This document shows positions 1 to 6,387 of a DNA stretch of 11,940 bases, piece by piece. The stretch's first letter is position 1. Every line of letters begins with the position of its first letter. Made by a program: the position numbers and the translations under genes. The stretch covers positions 1 to 11,940 of the forward strand of contig WRAA01000039.1 in assembly GCA_009780445.1 (NCBI GenBank). Direction: 5' to 3'. The notes beneath the pieces were generated by a model. That model was not told the DNA's origin. It was given only the letters and a program-made list of their open reading frames with translations, and made no database searches. The stretch is from Defluviitaleaceae bacterium (GTDB lineage Bacteria > Bacillota > Clostridia > Lachnospirales > WRAA01).

Positions 1-909
1 ACCGGCGAATATATATACCTGTATGTGACAGGCCGCCGCCCCGTGGCCGTGGTCTTTGACAACATACGCCGCGCTCTGCCGCAGAGCGGGCTTTCGCAGG
101 CCGCCATTGTGTACGAGGTGTTGGCGGAGGGCGGCGTTACGCGGATTGTGGGCATATTCAAGGACTTCGATTCCGACAACATCGGGCCGGTGAGGTCTAC
201 GCGCACATACTTCATCGACTTCGCCGTCGACCACGACGCGATATTCGTACACCACGGCGGAAGCCCGCAGGCGTATAACGACTTGCGCAGCATGAACCCG
301 GACCGGCTGGACGGCATGGTGGAGGCGCAGGTGTTTAGGCGTGAGAGCGGAAGGCCGCTGGAACACAGCAGCTTCACGGGTTATGAGCGTTTGTGGAACC
401 GCATTCACGAGCGCGGTATGCGCACGGAGCTTGCGCCCGGCCACAATCCCTTCGACTTCTACCCTACTTTAAGCTCTCCGCGGGAATCGGAACAGGCGGC
501 GCGGTTCCGGATACGCTTCGCGGGAGGGTATATCACAAGCTTTGAGTTTGACGAGGACACCGGCCTGTATGCCATGACAGGCACCCACGGCCCGCAGATG
601 GACGGCGAAACAGGCGAACAGCTGACGTTCAGCAATATAATCGTGCAGAACACCGGCATCCGTATGATCCCCGGAGACAACGCGGGGCGCAGGGAGGTGG
701 ATGTTGTGGGGCGCGGCACGGGATACATCTTCACAAACGGCAGTGTCGCGCCCATCAGATGGGCGAAGGACAGCCGCGGCACGCCCACGCGCTGGTATAA
801 CGACCAGGGTCTGCGGCTTAACGTGAACAGAGGCCGCACGTATATCGCGGTGGTGGACAGTGCGCCGATAATATCAGAACCGTATGACGAAGCCGATGAC
901 GACGAATAA
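1..909 (+). CDS. DUF3048 (YerB-like) domain protein, 5' truncated
   Basis: The reading frame is open to the first base of the window, so the true start and any signal or lipoprotein peptide lie upstream; the GTG at 25 is not the real start. The visible part encodes 302 residues. Near the N-terminus it shows the family hallmark FDNIRRALPQSGLSQAAIVY followed by EVLAEGGVTRIVGIF, typical of the DUF3048 N-terminal domain. The second half (from about base 620), including the TNGSVAPIRWAKDS and ARTYIAVVD-like stretch near 730-870, fits the DUF3048 C-terminal domain. The known relative is B. subtilis YerB, a lipoprotein of unknown biochemical function. The tail is acidic (EADDDE). Era follows after 13 nt, which suggests one transcript. 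The family call is by motif recognition; any function is open. Confidence 0.85.
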   Translation, partial: TGEYIYLYVTGRRPVAVVFDNIRRALPQSGLSQAAIVYEVLAEGGVTRIVGIFKDFDSDNIGPVRSTRTYFIDFAVDHDAIFVHHGGSPQAYNDLRSMNPDRLDGMVEAQVFRRESGRPLEHSSFTGYERLWNRIHERGMRTELAPGHNPFDFYPTLSSPRESEQAARFRIRFAGGYITSFEFDEDTGLYAMTGTHGPQMDGETGEQLTFSNIIVQNTGIRMIPGDNAGRREVDVVGRGTGYIFTNGSVAPIRWAKDSRGTPTRWYNDQGLRLNVNRGRTYIAVVDSAPIISEPYDEADDDE

Positions 910-910
910 C

Positions 911-915
911 AGGAG
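911..915 (+). promoter_or_regulatory. Ribosome binding site that fixes the era start
   Basis: AGGAG lies 7 nt before the ATG at 923. It decides between this ATG and an in-frame ATG at 884, which lies inside the upstream gene and would add 13 residues that Era proteins lack. Confidence 0.8.
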
Positions 916-922
916 CAGGGAT

Positions 923-1882
923 ATGCCAAATACATCAGACAATTATCAATCGGGTTTCGTATCATTGATAGGCAGACCCAATGTTGGGAAGTCTACGCTT
1001 ATGAACGCCCTGCTGGGCGAGAAGGTGGCGATTGTTTCCAACAAGCCGCAGACAACACGCGGCAAGATCACGGGCGTGCTGACGCGCCCGGGTTCGCAGA
1101 TTGTGTTTGTGGATACGCCGGGTATACACCGGCCCAAGCACAAGCTGGGCGAACACATGGTGCGCGCGGCAAATTCCGGCATTGGCGACGCTGATGTGGT
1201 GCTGTACCTTGTGGAGCCGCAGGAAAAAATCGGCCGCGGAGACACCGAGATTTCGGAAAAGCTTGTGAAGCGCGGCGGCACGGTGTTCCTTGTGATCAAC
1301 AAGCTGGACACCGTGGAGAAAACGCAGCTGCTGGGTGTGATAGACGCGTACCGCGGGCATGTGGAAAGGACGGCGCAGACCCTTGGCAAGGCGTTTGAGT
1401 TTGCGGAGGTTGTGCCGATATCGGCGGTGCGCGGCGAGAACTTGTTGCCTCTGCTGGACGCGGTGACGAAGCATCTGCCGCACGGGCCGAGATACTTCCC
1501 GGACGATGTGCTGACGGATCAGCCGGAGCGGGTTATGGCGGCGGAGCTGGTGCGCGAGAAGCTTCTGCACATGCTGGAGGACGAGATTCCGCACGGAATA
1601 GCCGTGGACGTAACAACCTTCAAGCCGCGCGAAACCAAGAATATGCTGGATATCGAGGCCACGATCGTGTGTGAGCGCGAAAGCCACAAGGGCATTGTGA
1701 TCGGCAAGGGCGGCGCGGTGCTGAAGGAGACGGGCAAACGCGCACGGTTGGACATGGAGCGGCTCTTCGGCCGGCCTGTGAACTTGCAGCTCTGGGTAAA
1801 GGTGCGCAAGGACTGGCGGGATTCCGACATGTTCCTGAAAAGCTTCGGCTACAGCGGACGCGGTTATAGCCATTCAACTTGA
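923..1882 (+). CDS. era: GTPase Era, ribosome assembly factor
   Basis: Era is an essential-type GTPase that binds the 3' end of 16S rRNA during 30S maturation. The 319-residue product has all G motifs: GRPNVGKS at 17-24 (P-loop), TT at 44-45 in the switch I region, DTPGI at 64-68, NKLD at 126-129 and SAVRG at 167-171. The C-terminal KH domain shows IVIGKGGAVLK around 258-268 and ends in the usual WVKVRKDWRDS...SFGY. The length is close to the usual 295-305 plus short extensions. The last residues YSHST and the TGA stop are encoded by the terminal repeat of an inserted element that starts at 1867. Without the element, the codon after Gly314 would be TAA. The gene lies in the clostridial/bacillar order era-yqzL-recO. 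Confidence 0.97.
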   Translation: MPNTSDNYQSGFVSLIGRPNVGKSTLMNALLGEKVAIVSNKPQTTRGKITGVLTRPGSQIVFVDTPGIHRPKHKLGEHMVRAANSGIGDADVVLYLVEPQEKIGRGDTEISEKLVKRGGTVFLVINKLDTVEKTQLLGVIDAYRGHVERTAQTLGKAFEFAEVVPISAVRGENLLPLLDAVTKHLPHGPRYFPDDVLTDQPERVMAAELVREKLLHMLEDEIPHGIAVDVTTFKPRETKNMLDIEATIVCERESHKGIVIGKGGAVLKETGKRARLDMERLFGRPVNLQLWVKVRKDWRDSDMFLKSFGYSGRGYSHST

Positions 1883-2029
1883 AAACACTCCAAGCAAACG
1901 CAGGATTTTTGCGTAAGCGCTAGGAATGAGTGACGACGCGTACCCACAGGGTACGTTAGGAGTGAATGACGACGCAATTGCGCAAAAAGACAAGTTTGAT
2001 TGGAGTGTTTTCAAGTTGAATGGCTATAA
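1864..2029. mobile_element. MITE-like element A at the era stop codon
   Basis: The ends are a perfect 30-bp inverted repeat, 1864-1893 against 2000-2029; the outer part reads TTATAGCCATTCAACTTG. The outermost bases are TA at 1865-1866 and TA at 2027-2028, as expected of a TA target duplication, leaving a 162-bp element (1867-2028). The interior has no open reading frame of note. It holds two direct copies of a 19-nt module, TAGGAATGAGTGACGACGC (1921-1939) and TAGGAGTGAATGACGACGC (1957-1975), separated by a CGTACCC-ACA-GGGTACG hairpin (1939-1955). TA duplication and small size are typical of IS630/Tc1-mariner-mobilised miniature elements; the mobilising transposase is not in the window. It increases the era-yqzL gap from an inferred 84 nt to 231 nt. 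Confidence 0.8.
1921..1975 (+). repeat. Direct 19-nt module repeat around a small hairpin, inside element A
   Basis: Two copies of TAGGARTGARTGACGACGC, differing at two positions, flank a 7-bp stem with an ACA loop. The same kind of module (TAGGAAAAAGCTGACGACGC) appears on the opposite strand in element B at 6199-6218, linking the two elements. Confidence 0.7.
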
Positions 2030-2113
2030 GTCCGCTCTTATAGCAAGAACTGACAGGATAATTCATAACACCCGGGCAACCCTAATAGCATAGGTTGCAA
2101 AGGGGGTAACAAG

Positions 2114-2248
2114 ATGAAGTACGACTCGTTCTTCTGGAACGTGTTTGAAAACTACGGGATGCCGGAGGCGTATGTGAACTACCGGCATTTCAGCAGGCTG
2201 GACGGTCAAGGTGAAGACATTCAAGACACGGGGAATAGTCCTGCGTGA
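2114..2248 (+). CDS. YqzL-like microprotein
   Basis: A 44-residue ORF begins MKYDSFFWNVFENYGMPEAY and ends at TGA 2246-2248. AGGGGG at 2101-2106 is 7 nt upstream of the ATG, a strong ribosome binding site. In B. subtilis and many clostridia a protein of about 45 residues, YqzL, sits exactly between era and recO; its members share an N-terminal pattern of (F)FW-VF---G--(E/D)AYL-Y, which this protein matches. No function is established for the family. The last 38 nt overlap recO in another frame, which suggests translational coupling. Synteny plus the FFWNVFE...AY pattern support the call; the C-terminal tail (GQGEDIQDTGNSPA) looks non-conserved. Confidence 0.75.
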   Translation: MKYDSFFWNVFENYGMPEAYVNYRHFSRLDGQGEDIQDTGNSPA

Positions 2249-2930
2249 AGCCGGCGTGGGTGAATCCGACAAGATACTAACCCTGTTGCTAAAGGGTCAT
2301 GGGAAGCTGGGCGCGTCCGCCAGGGGCGCGCGAAAGAGTGCGAGCCGCTTTATGGCCGCCGCCCAGCTCTTTACATATTCGGACCTTGTGATAACGCAGG
2401 GCAGCAAGTTTTACGCGCTGGCACAGGCGGATGTTCTCGAGAACTTTTACGGCCTTAGTGAGTCTTATGAGCGGCTGGCCACGGCGAGCCGCTTGGCGAA
2501 GCTCTGCGACAGAGTTATCATGGAGCATGAGCCTTGCGACGACATCCTGCTCCTGCTGTTGTACGGCCTGCGGGCATTGTGCAGGGGTAGGCCGCCGGAG
2601 ATCGTGACGGCGGCCTTCGGGCTGAAGTTCTTGGAGTTTAACGGCCTTACGCCGGCGTGTACTTTCTGCGCGGTTTGCGGGGAAAGGCTCTGCGCGGCGG
2701 CGGCCGGCAAGCTTGGCGCGTACCCCGCGGGGCTTGGCGGGTTGTGCTGTGCGGGCTGTGCCGCGGAGAACGGGCAGACGCGCTTCCGGCTTGGCGAAGG
2801 CGCGCGCAGGGCGGCTGAATACGTGTTAAGTTCCGACAACGGAAAGGTGTTCAGCTTCGAGGCGGATCCGCATGTGTCGCAAAGCTTGATAAACTACACC
2901 GATGCGTTGATTGCGGAGCTTCTGCGATAG
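2211..2930 (+). CDS. recO: DNA repair protein RecO
   Basis: RecO works with RecR/RecF to load RecA onto SSB-coated single-stranded DNA in gap repair. The 239-residue product starts MKTFKTRGIVLREAGVGESD, the conserved N-terminal OB-fold opening of RecO. The C-terminal part carries the zinc-finger cysteines C150, C153, C156 and C179/C180, C183 (CTFCAVCG and CCAGC). The length matches the family (about 240-255). Initiation is at GTG 2211 inside the preceding small gene; no strong Shine-Dalgarno is visible directly upstream, so coupling to the YqzL-like ORF is likely. The stop at 2928-2930 is followed within 30 nt by the next gene. Confidence 0.95.
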   Translation: MKTFKTRGIVLREAGVGESDKILTLLLKGHGKLGASARGARKSASRFMAAAQLFTYSDLVITQGSKFYALAQADVLENFYGLSESYERLATASRLAKLCDRVIMEHEPCDDILLLLLYGLRALCRGRPPEIVTAAFGLKFLEFNGLTPACTFCAVCGERLCAAAAGKLGAYPAGLGGLCCAGCAAENGQTRFRLGEGARRAAEYVLSSDNGKVFSFEADPHVSQSLINYTDALIAELLR

Positions 2931-2949
2931 ATGAACGAACAGGCTTACG

Positions 2950-2957
2950 AGGGGGAA
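2950..2957 (+). promoter_or_regulatory. Ribosome binding site that fixes the DUF4097 gene start
   Basis: AGGGGGAA sits just before ATG 2961. An alternative ATG at 2931, directly after the recO stop, has no comparable site and would add ten residues (MNEQAYEGED) before the conserved N-terminal helix. Confidence 0.65.
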
Positions 2958-2960
2958 GAT

Positions 2961-4163
2961 ATGGACGAAAAGATGATGATACTCAAGATGCTGGAAGAGG
3001 GCAAGGTCACGGCGGAACAGGCCGCGGAGCTGTTGAAGGCCGTGGGAGCGTCGGAGGCGGCAAAGCCGCATGTGCCGCCGGGTGCCGCCGCGCCCGAAGC
3101 GGACGCCGGACGGCAGTACCGGCGCGAGGCGCACACAGGAGCGTCGGACGCGCCGCGCCACAACAACGGCCCTTCGCCGCAGGGCGAACACAAGGGGCCG
3201 GGTTTTGAGGAGATCGCCGCGGATCTGCGCGTGCGGCTGGGTGTTCTTGCGAAGGAGCTGGAGCCGAAGATCAAGAGCCTGGCCGGCACAATGGCCGAAA
3301 AGACGGCCGACTTCGCCGACAAGGTGGCGCGCGCCGCGGACCCTAAGCCCGAGGGCGGCGGCTTTGCGGGGGAAGCGCGGCAGGGCGCGGTGTATCATAC
3401 GCCGCCAAGGCACGGCGGGCCGCTTGCCGACACCGAACACACCTTTGAAACGGTTGTTACAGGCACGGACAACGAGCTGGTGATCGTGGGGCATTACGCC
3501 CCGGTGGTTATCAAGGGTTACAACGGGGATAAGATCTCGGCGAAGATAAGCTGCCGCCCGACGCGGCACGACGCCCGCATCAGCCTTGTTTCCCACGGGA
3601 GCAAGTACATGCTGAACTACGACGAAACGGCCTTTTCGGCCATTGCCATAGATGCCTATGTGCCGGAGAGGATGTTTCGCGCGGTGCGTGTTTCTTGCGA
3701 AGGCGGATCTGTGGCTGTCTCGAACGTTTGCGCGGATGATGTGAGCATCCAAACGGCCGGCGGCAGGGCGGATGTGTCGGACGTGTCGGGAAGGCGCGGG
3801 CTGATAGAATCGGAGGGCGGGGCGATATCCGCCGTGAACCTTGACATCGAGAACATGAAGATCGAGACGAACAACGCGCCCATACAGCTTAGCATAACGA
3901 ACCTTTCTAAGTACGGCGAATATACATGGTGCGTGGAGACCGGCAACGGCCGCATCGTTGCGAGCCTGCCCTCCGCGCACGGCCTTGGATACCACGTGAA
4001 GGCAAGGAGCGCGCTTGGCGGCGTGAAGATCGGCCTGACGGGGTTGTCCTTCCTGCACAACATGCCGGCCAATACGGAAGCCCGCTCCGCAAATTTCGAC
4101 ACATGCGCCACCCGTGTGAAGCTTGATCTGGAGAACAGTAACGAGGATATCGTCATAAACTAA
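2961..4163 (+). CDS. YvlB/LiaX-like protein: SHOCT-like N-terminus plus DUF4097 beta-repeat domain
   Basis: The product has 400 residues. Residues 1-30 (MDEKMMILKMLEEGKVTAEQ, then AAELLKAVG) form the short helical domain seen at the N-terminus of YvlB/LiaX-type proteins: 'K-IL-ML-EGK-TAE-A--LL'. Residues 30-80 are a Pro/Ala/Gly-rich linker, 82-125 a predicted charged helix, and 160-400 a run of short beta strands with repeated glycine turns (SCEGGSVAVSNV, IQTAGGRADVSDV, IESEGGAISAVNL, ETGNGRIVASLP) typical of DUF4097 beta-helix-like domains. No signal peptide or membrane segment is visible, so it is probably cytoplasmic or peripherally attached. Relatives act in cell-envelope stress responses (LiaX, YvlB). 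Here it is the last gene of the era-recO run; the link to those genes may be only positional. Confidence 0.75.
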   Translation: MDEKMMILKMLEEGKVTAEQAAELLKAVGASEAAKPHVPPGAAAPEADAGRQYRREAHTGASDAPRHNNGPSPQGEHKGPGFEEIAADLRVRLGVLAKELEPKIKSLAGTMAEKTADFADKVARAADPKPEGGGFAGEARQGAVYHTPPRHGGPLADTEHTFETVVTGTDNELVIVGHYAPVVIKGYNGDKISAKISCRPTRHDARISLVSHGSKYMLNYDETAFSAIAIDAYVPERMFRAVRVSCEGGSVAVSNVCADDVSIQTAGGRADVSDVSGRRGLIESEGGAISAVNLDIENMKIETNNAPIQLSITNLSKYGEYTWCVETGNGRIVASLPSAHGLGYHVKARSALGGVKIGLTGLSFLHNMPANTEARSANFDTCATRVKLDLENSNEDIVIN

Positions 4164-4223
4164 GCTTATTTGGCGCGAGGCCTCATTACATCGTTACAAT
4201 CGTATTAAATTCTGCTTTTGCTC

Positions 4224-4251
4224 TTGAAATTTTGCGGACGTATGTTATAAT
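4224..4251 (+). promoter_or_regulatory. Sigma-A/sigma-70 type promoter of the VanW gene
   Basis: The -35 box TTGAAA (4224-4229) and a perfect -10 box TATAAT (4246-4251) are separated by 16 nt. Transcription would start near 4258, giving a leader of about 117 nt that contains the 4280-4324 hairpin. Confidence 0.8.
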
Positions 4252-4279
4252 TTAGCTATTAGTGTCATTGCCGCCATAA

Positions 4280-4324
4280 GGGCGTGTTTGGAAATTCGCC
4301 AAAAGCGGGTTTCCAAACACGCCC
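4280..4324 (+). repeat. Repeat-family hairpin (element C) in the mRNA leader
   Basis: GGGCGTGTTTGGAAA (4280-4294) is perfectly complementary to TTTCCAAACACGCCC (4310-4324), with a 15-nt loop. Positions 4290-4324 match the right end of element B (6325-6359) at 32 of 35 bases, so this is a shortened member or relic of the same family. No U-tract follows, so it is not an intrinsic terminator. Confidence 0.75.
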
Positions 4325-4361
4325 GGGCGTGTAAAATAGTTTTGAAAACATCTTGTGCAAC

Positions 4362-4369
4362 AGGGGGAG
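4362..4369 (+). promoter_or_regulatory. Ribosome binding site that fixes the VanW gene start
   Basis: AGGGGGAG lies 5 nt before ATG 4375. A longer in-frame TTG start at 4288 lies inside the repeat hairpin and lacks a ribosome binding site. Confidence 0.75.
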
Positions 4370-4374
4370 AAGTT

Positions 4375-6147
4375 ATGGTTAATTCGCCGCGTCCGCGGTA
4401 TCCGGGCAGAGGAAGAAAGGGCAGAGGCAGGAGAGGTTTTTCCTGGGCGAAGCTTACGATAGTCGCGGGGATTGTCTCGGCGGTGATGGTTGCCGTGCTG
4501 GGCTTTACGTTTGTGAGCGACATGCTGACAAACGGCGAGAGAGCCGCCACGACGGTTATCGCGGCGGAGGCCGAACGGAGTTTCATCCCGGACAACATCT
4601 ATGTCAACGGCATCTATGTGGGCGGCCTTTCTATGGAGGACGCTCTGGAACGCCTTTCGGGCGGATATGATTCCGGCGCCGCGCGCAAGCAGCTTGTGGT
4701 GACGGCGGAGGAGGCGGAGTTGGGCGCGAGGCTTGTGATCGGCTTCGACGAGCTTTCGCCGGGCTTCGACTTTACCCAAGGTGTTATCGCCGCGCTTAAC
4801 TACGGCCTGGACGAGGATCAGGGGCAGCTGCGGGCGAGGCTTGCGCAGACGCCGGCACGGCTGACGGCTGAACCCATATTCAGCTATGACGACGCGGTGC
4901 TGGCCGCAAAGCTGGAGGAATTTTTGCAGCCGTTGGAGCGGCAGGCCGTTAACGCAAGCAGTGAACGCCGCGACGGCACCTTCCACGTGACTGACGAAGT
5001 TGTGGGGCTTGTGGCAGACATGCCGGCCACCTTGGCGCTGGCACGCGCTGTTGTGGCCACTAACGAAGGCGGCGAGGTTGCCGCGGTGCTGCGGGAGGTG
5101 GAGCCGACTGTTACGGCGGCGTCCCTGCGCAACGCAACATCACTGCTGGGCACCTTCACCACACACGTATCAGGCGCGCCTACGCTCGGGCGTAACGTGA
5201 ACATCGTAAACGCGGCCAACCACGTTAATGACACCGTGGTTGCTCCCGGCGAAGTGTTCTCCACGAATTATCACATGGGTGCAATGACATACGCAAACGG
5301 ATACCGCTACGCGCCGATCATCCTTAACGGCGAGTTTGTGGACGGTATCGGCGGCGGCGTGTGCCAGGTTTCCAGCACTCTGTACATGGCGTTGCTCTTC
5401 GCGGAGATGGAGATTGTGGAACGCCGCAATCATTCCCTGCGCGTGAACTATATTGACTGGTCCATGGACGCGGCACTGGCAGGCACGTGGATAGATCTGC
5501 GCTGGCGCAACAACACCGACCACCCCGTGTATGTGGAGATCACCGTTATTGACGGCGCGGTCACTGCAAACATTTTCGGATACGAGAGCCGCCCGGCGAA
5601 CCGCACAATCAGCTTCGCGCCAATGCACCTCGAGACTATCGCGCACGACGAAACGATCATCGAGGATCCTGAGATGGCATACGGCGAACGCGTTGTGGAA
5701 TCGCGCGGAACAAACGGCCAACGCCACGCGCTCTACAAGACTGTGATGGTGGACGGCGTACAGGTTGACAGGTACAGAGTTAACACCAGCACGTACAGGA
5801 CGGTCAACTCTGTTGTGAGGGTCGGCACGGCCGGCGCGCCGACGGATGCGGACACCGAGATCGACGGGGAAACGGGCGATGCCGGCGTACCCGACATAAG
5901 CGGCCTGTTGAACGACCTTAACGCTCCGCAGACACAGACCATCATAAACAGCTATACGGGCGAGGAAATGAACATTGTTGCGGACGTTCCCGCGCCTGTT
6001 GCGGGCACACCCGCGCCTGTTGCGGATACATCCGCGCCTGTTGTTCTTTACGAACCGGCCGTGCATTACGAACCCGCGCAGGAACCCGCCGGGTCGGAAA
6101 TGCCCGATTTCAGCAGCTGGCTCAACTTCCCGACTGACGAGGACTAG
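4375..6147 (+). CDS. VanW family surface protein with G5-like domain
   Basis: The product has 590 residues. It has a basic, Arg/Gly-rich cytoplasmic tail (1-24), a single membrane anchor at about 25-48, an extracytoplasmic region at 70-245 resembling the peptidoglycan-binding-like domain usually N-terminal to VanW (VNGIYVGGLSMEDALERL), and a VanW core at about 255-405 with the diagnostic GGGVCQVSSTLY at 326-337. A G5-like domain follows at about 430-485 (ERVVESRGTNGQ...YRVNTSTYRTV). The tail is Pro/Ala/Val-rich and acidic, with short repeats. VanW-domain proteins occur widely in Bacillota cell envelopes; the VanW domain's biochemical role is unproven, and presence here does not imply vancomycin resistance. 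The gene is transcribed from its own promoter. Element B lies directly in its TAG stop codon. Confidence 0.9.
   Translation: MVNSPRPRYPGRGRKGRGRRGFSWAKLTIVAGIVSAVMVAVLGFTFVSDMLTNGERAATTVIAAEAERSFIPDNIYVNGIYVGGLSMEDALERLSGGYDSGAARKQLVVTAEEAELGARLVIGFDELSPGFDFTQGVIAALNYGLDEDQGQLRARLAQTPARLTAEPIFSYDDAVLAAKLEEFLQPLERQAVNASSERRDGTFHVTDEVVGLVADMPATLALARAVVATNEGGEVAAVLREVEPTVTAASLRNATSLLGTFTTHVSGAPTLGRNVNIVNAANHVNDTVVAPGEVFSTNYHMGAMTYANGYRYAPIILNGEFVDGIGGGVCQVSSTLYMALLFAEMEIVERRNHSLRVNYIDWSMDAALAGTWIDLRWRNNTDHPVYVEITVIDGAVTANIFGYESRPANRTISFAPMHLETIAHDETIIEDPEMAYGERVVESRGTNGQRHALYKTVMVDGVQVDRYRVNTSTYRTVNSVVRVGTAGAPTDADTEIDGETGDAGVPDISGLLNDLNAPQTQTIINSYTGEEMNIVADVPAPVAGTPAPVADTSAPVVLYEPAVHYEPAQEPAGSEMPDFSSWLNFPTDED
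5991..6043 (+). repeat. 21-bp tandem repeat in the VanW protein tail
   Basis: Two and a half copies of a 21-bp unit (CGCGCCTGTTGCGGRYACAY plus C) encode the heptad APVAGTP/APVADTS. The repeat lies in a presumably unstructured, wall-spanning segment, and copy number may vary between strains. Confidence 0.8.
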
Positions 6148-6361
6148 GGCGTGTTTGAAAACCCCATTTCGGCGCATTTTCGGCAAATTTTCCGCCGTGC
6201 GTCGTCAGCTTTTTCCTACGCTGACGCTCCGAATGCTAGACGTGTGCCACCGGCACACAGCATTCTAGCGAACCACAAGGGTTCGCGTCGTCGTCGCTTC
6301 TTAGCCCAGCAAAAAATTATGCTCGAAAATTCGCCGAAAGCGGGTTTTCAAACACGCCCTA
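6145..6361. mobile_element. MITE-like element B at the VanW gene stop codon
   Basis: The ends are GGGCGTGTTTGAAAACCC (6147-6164) and its exact reverse complement (6342-6359); with three mismatches the terminal repeat extends to about 36 bp per side. TA at 6145-6146 and 6360-6361 flanks it, consistent with a TA target duplication and a 215-bp element. The interior contains nested hairpins: GAATGCT/AGCATTC (6231-6237, 6259-6265) around GTGTGCC-ACC-GGCACAC (6242-6258), and GCGAACC/GGTTCGC (6268-6286). On the minus strand there are two GACGACGC modules (complements of 6199-6218 and 6285-6303) related to those of element A. A 99-codon frame across it has no protein-like character. Mobilisation in trans is likely. 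Confidence 0.8.
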
Positions 6362-6387
6362 GACACACTCAAGATATACGAAATTTC

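Larger units (their letters stand above)
4164..4374 (+). other. Intergenic leader region of the VanW gene
   Basis: This is 211 nt without a gene. It is AT-rich at 4180-4260 and holds the promoter (4224-4251), the repeat-derived hairpin (4280-4324), a CACGCCCGGGCGTG palindrome (4318-4331) and the ribosome binding site (4362-4369). I see no clear intrinsic terminator for the upstream gene. Confidence 0.7.

Noticed and set aside
884..922. Longer start for era inside the upstream gene
   Set aside because: The ATG at 923 has AGGAG at 7 nt, and the extra residues are not seen in Era proteins.
1921..1975. Direct repeats as a CRISPR array
   Set aside because: There are only two units with an internal hairpin between them, no regular spacers and no cas genes; they are part of a miniature element.
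1864..2029. Element A as the terminator of era
   Set aside because: The 30-bp arms are 106 nt apart and no U-tract follows the right arm, so it does not look like an intrinsic terminator.
2030..2113. Promoter for yqzL-recO around GGATAATTC (2056-2064)
   Set aside because: A GATAAT-like -10 exists, but I find no -35 box at proper spacing, so it was not annotated.
2826..4058. Long antisense open frame (410 codons) opposite the DUF4097 gene
   Set aside because: It is rich in Arg/His/Ala with no domain pattern, mirrors the codon bias of the + strand gene, and has no ribosome binding site. Similar long minus-strand frames at 6776-7891, 7564-8934, 9317-10597 and 11063-11821 are rejected for the same reason.
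4288..4374. Upstream TTG start for the VanW protein
   Set aside because: It lies in the repeat hairpin and has no ribosome binding site, and the membrane anchor begins normally after ATG 4375.
4375..6147. Vancomycin resistance gene
   Set aside because: The VanW domain alone is common in Bacillota envelope proteins. No vanHAX-type ligase or dehydrogenase, and no VanRS regulator, is in the window.
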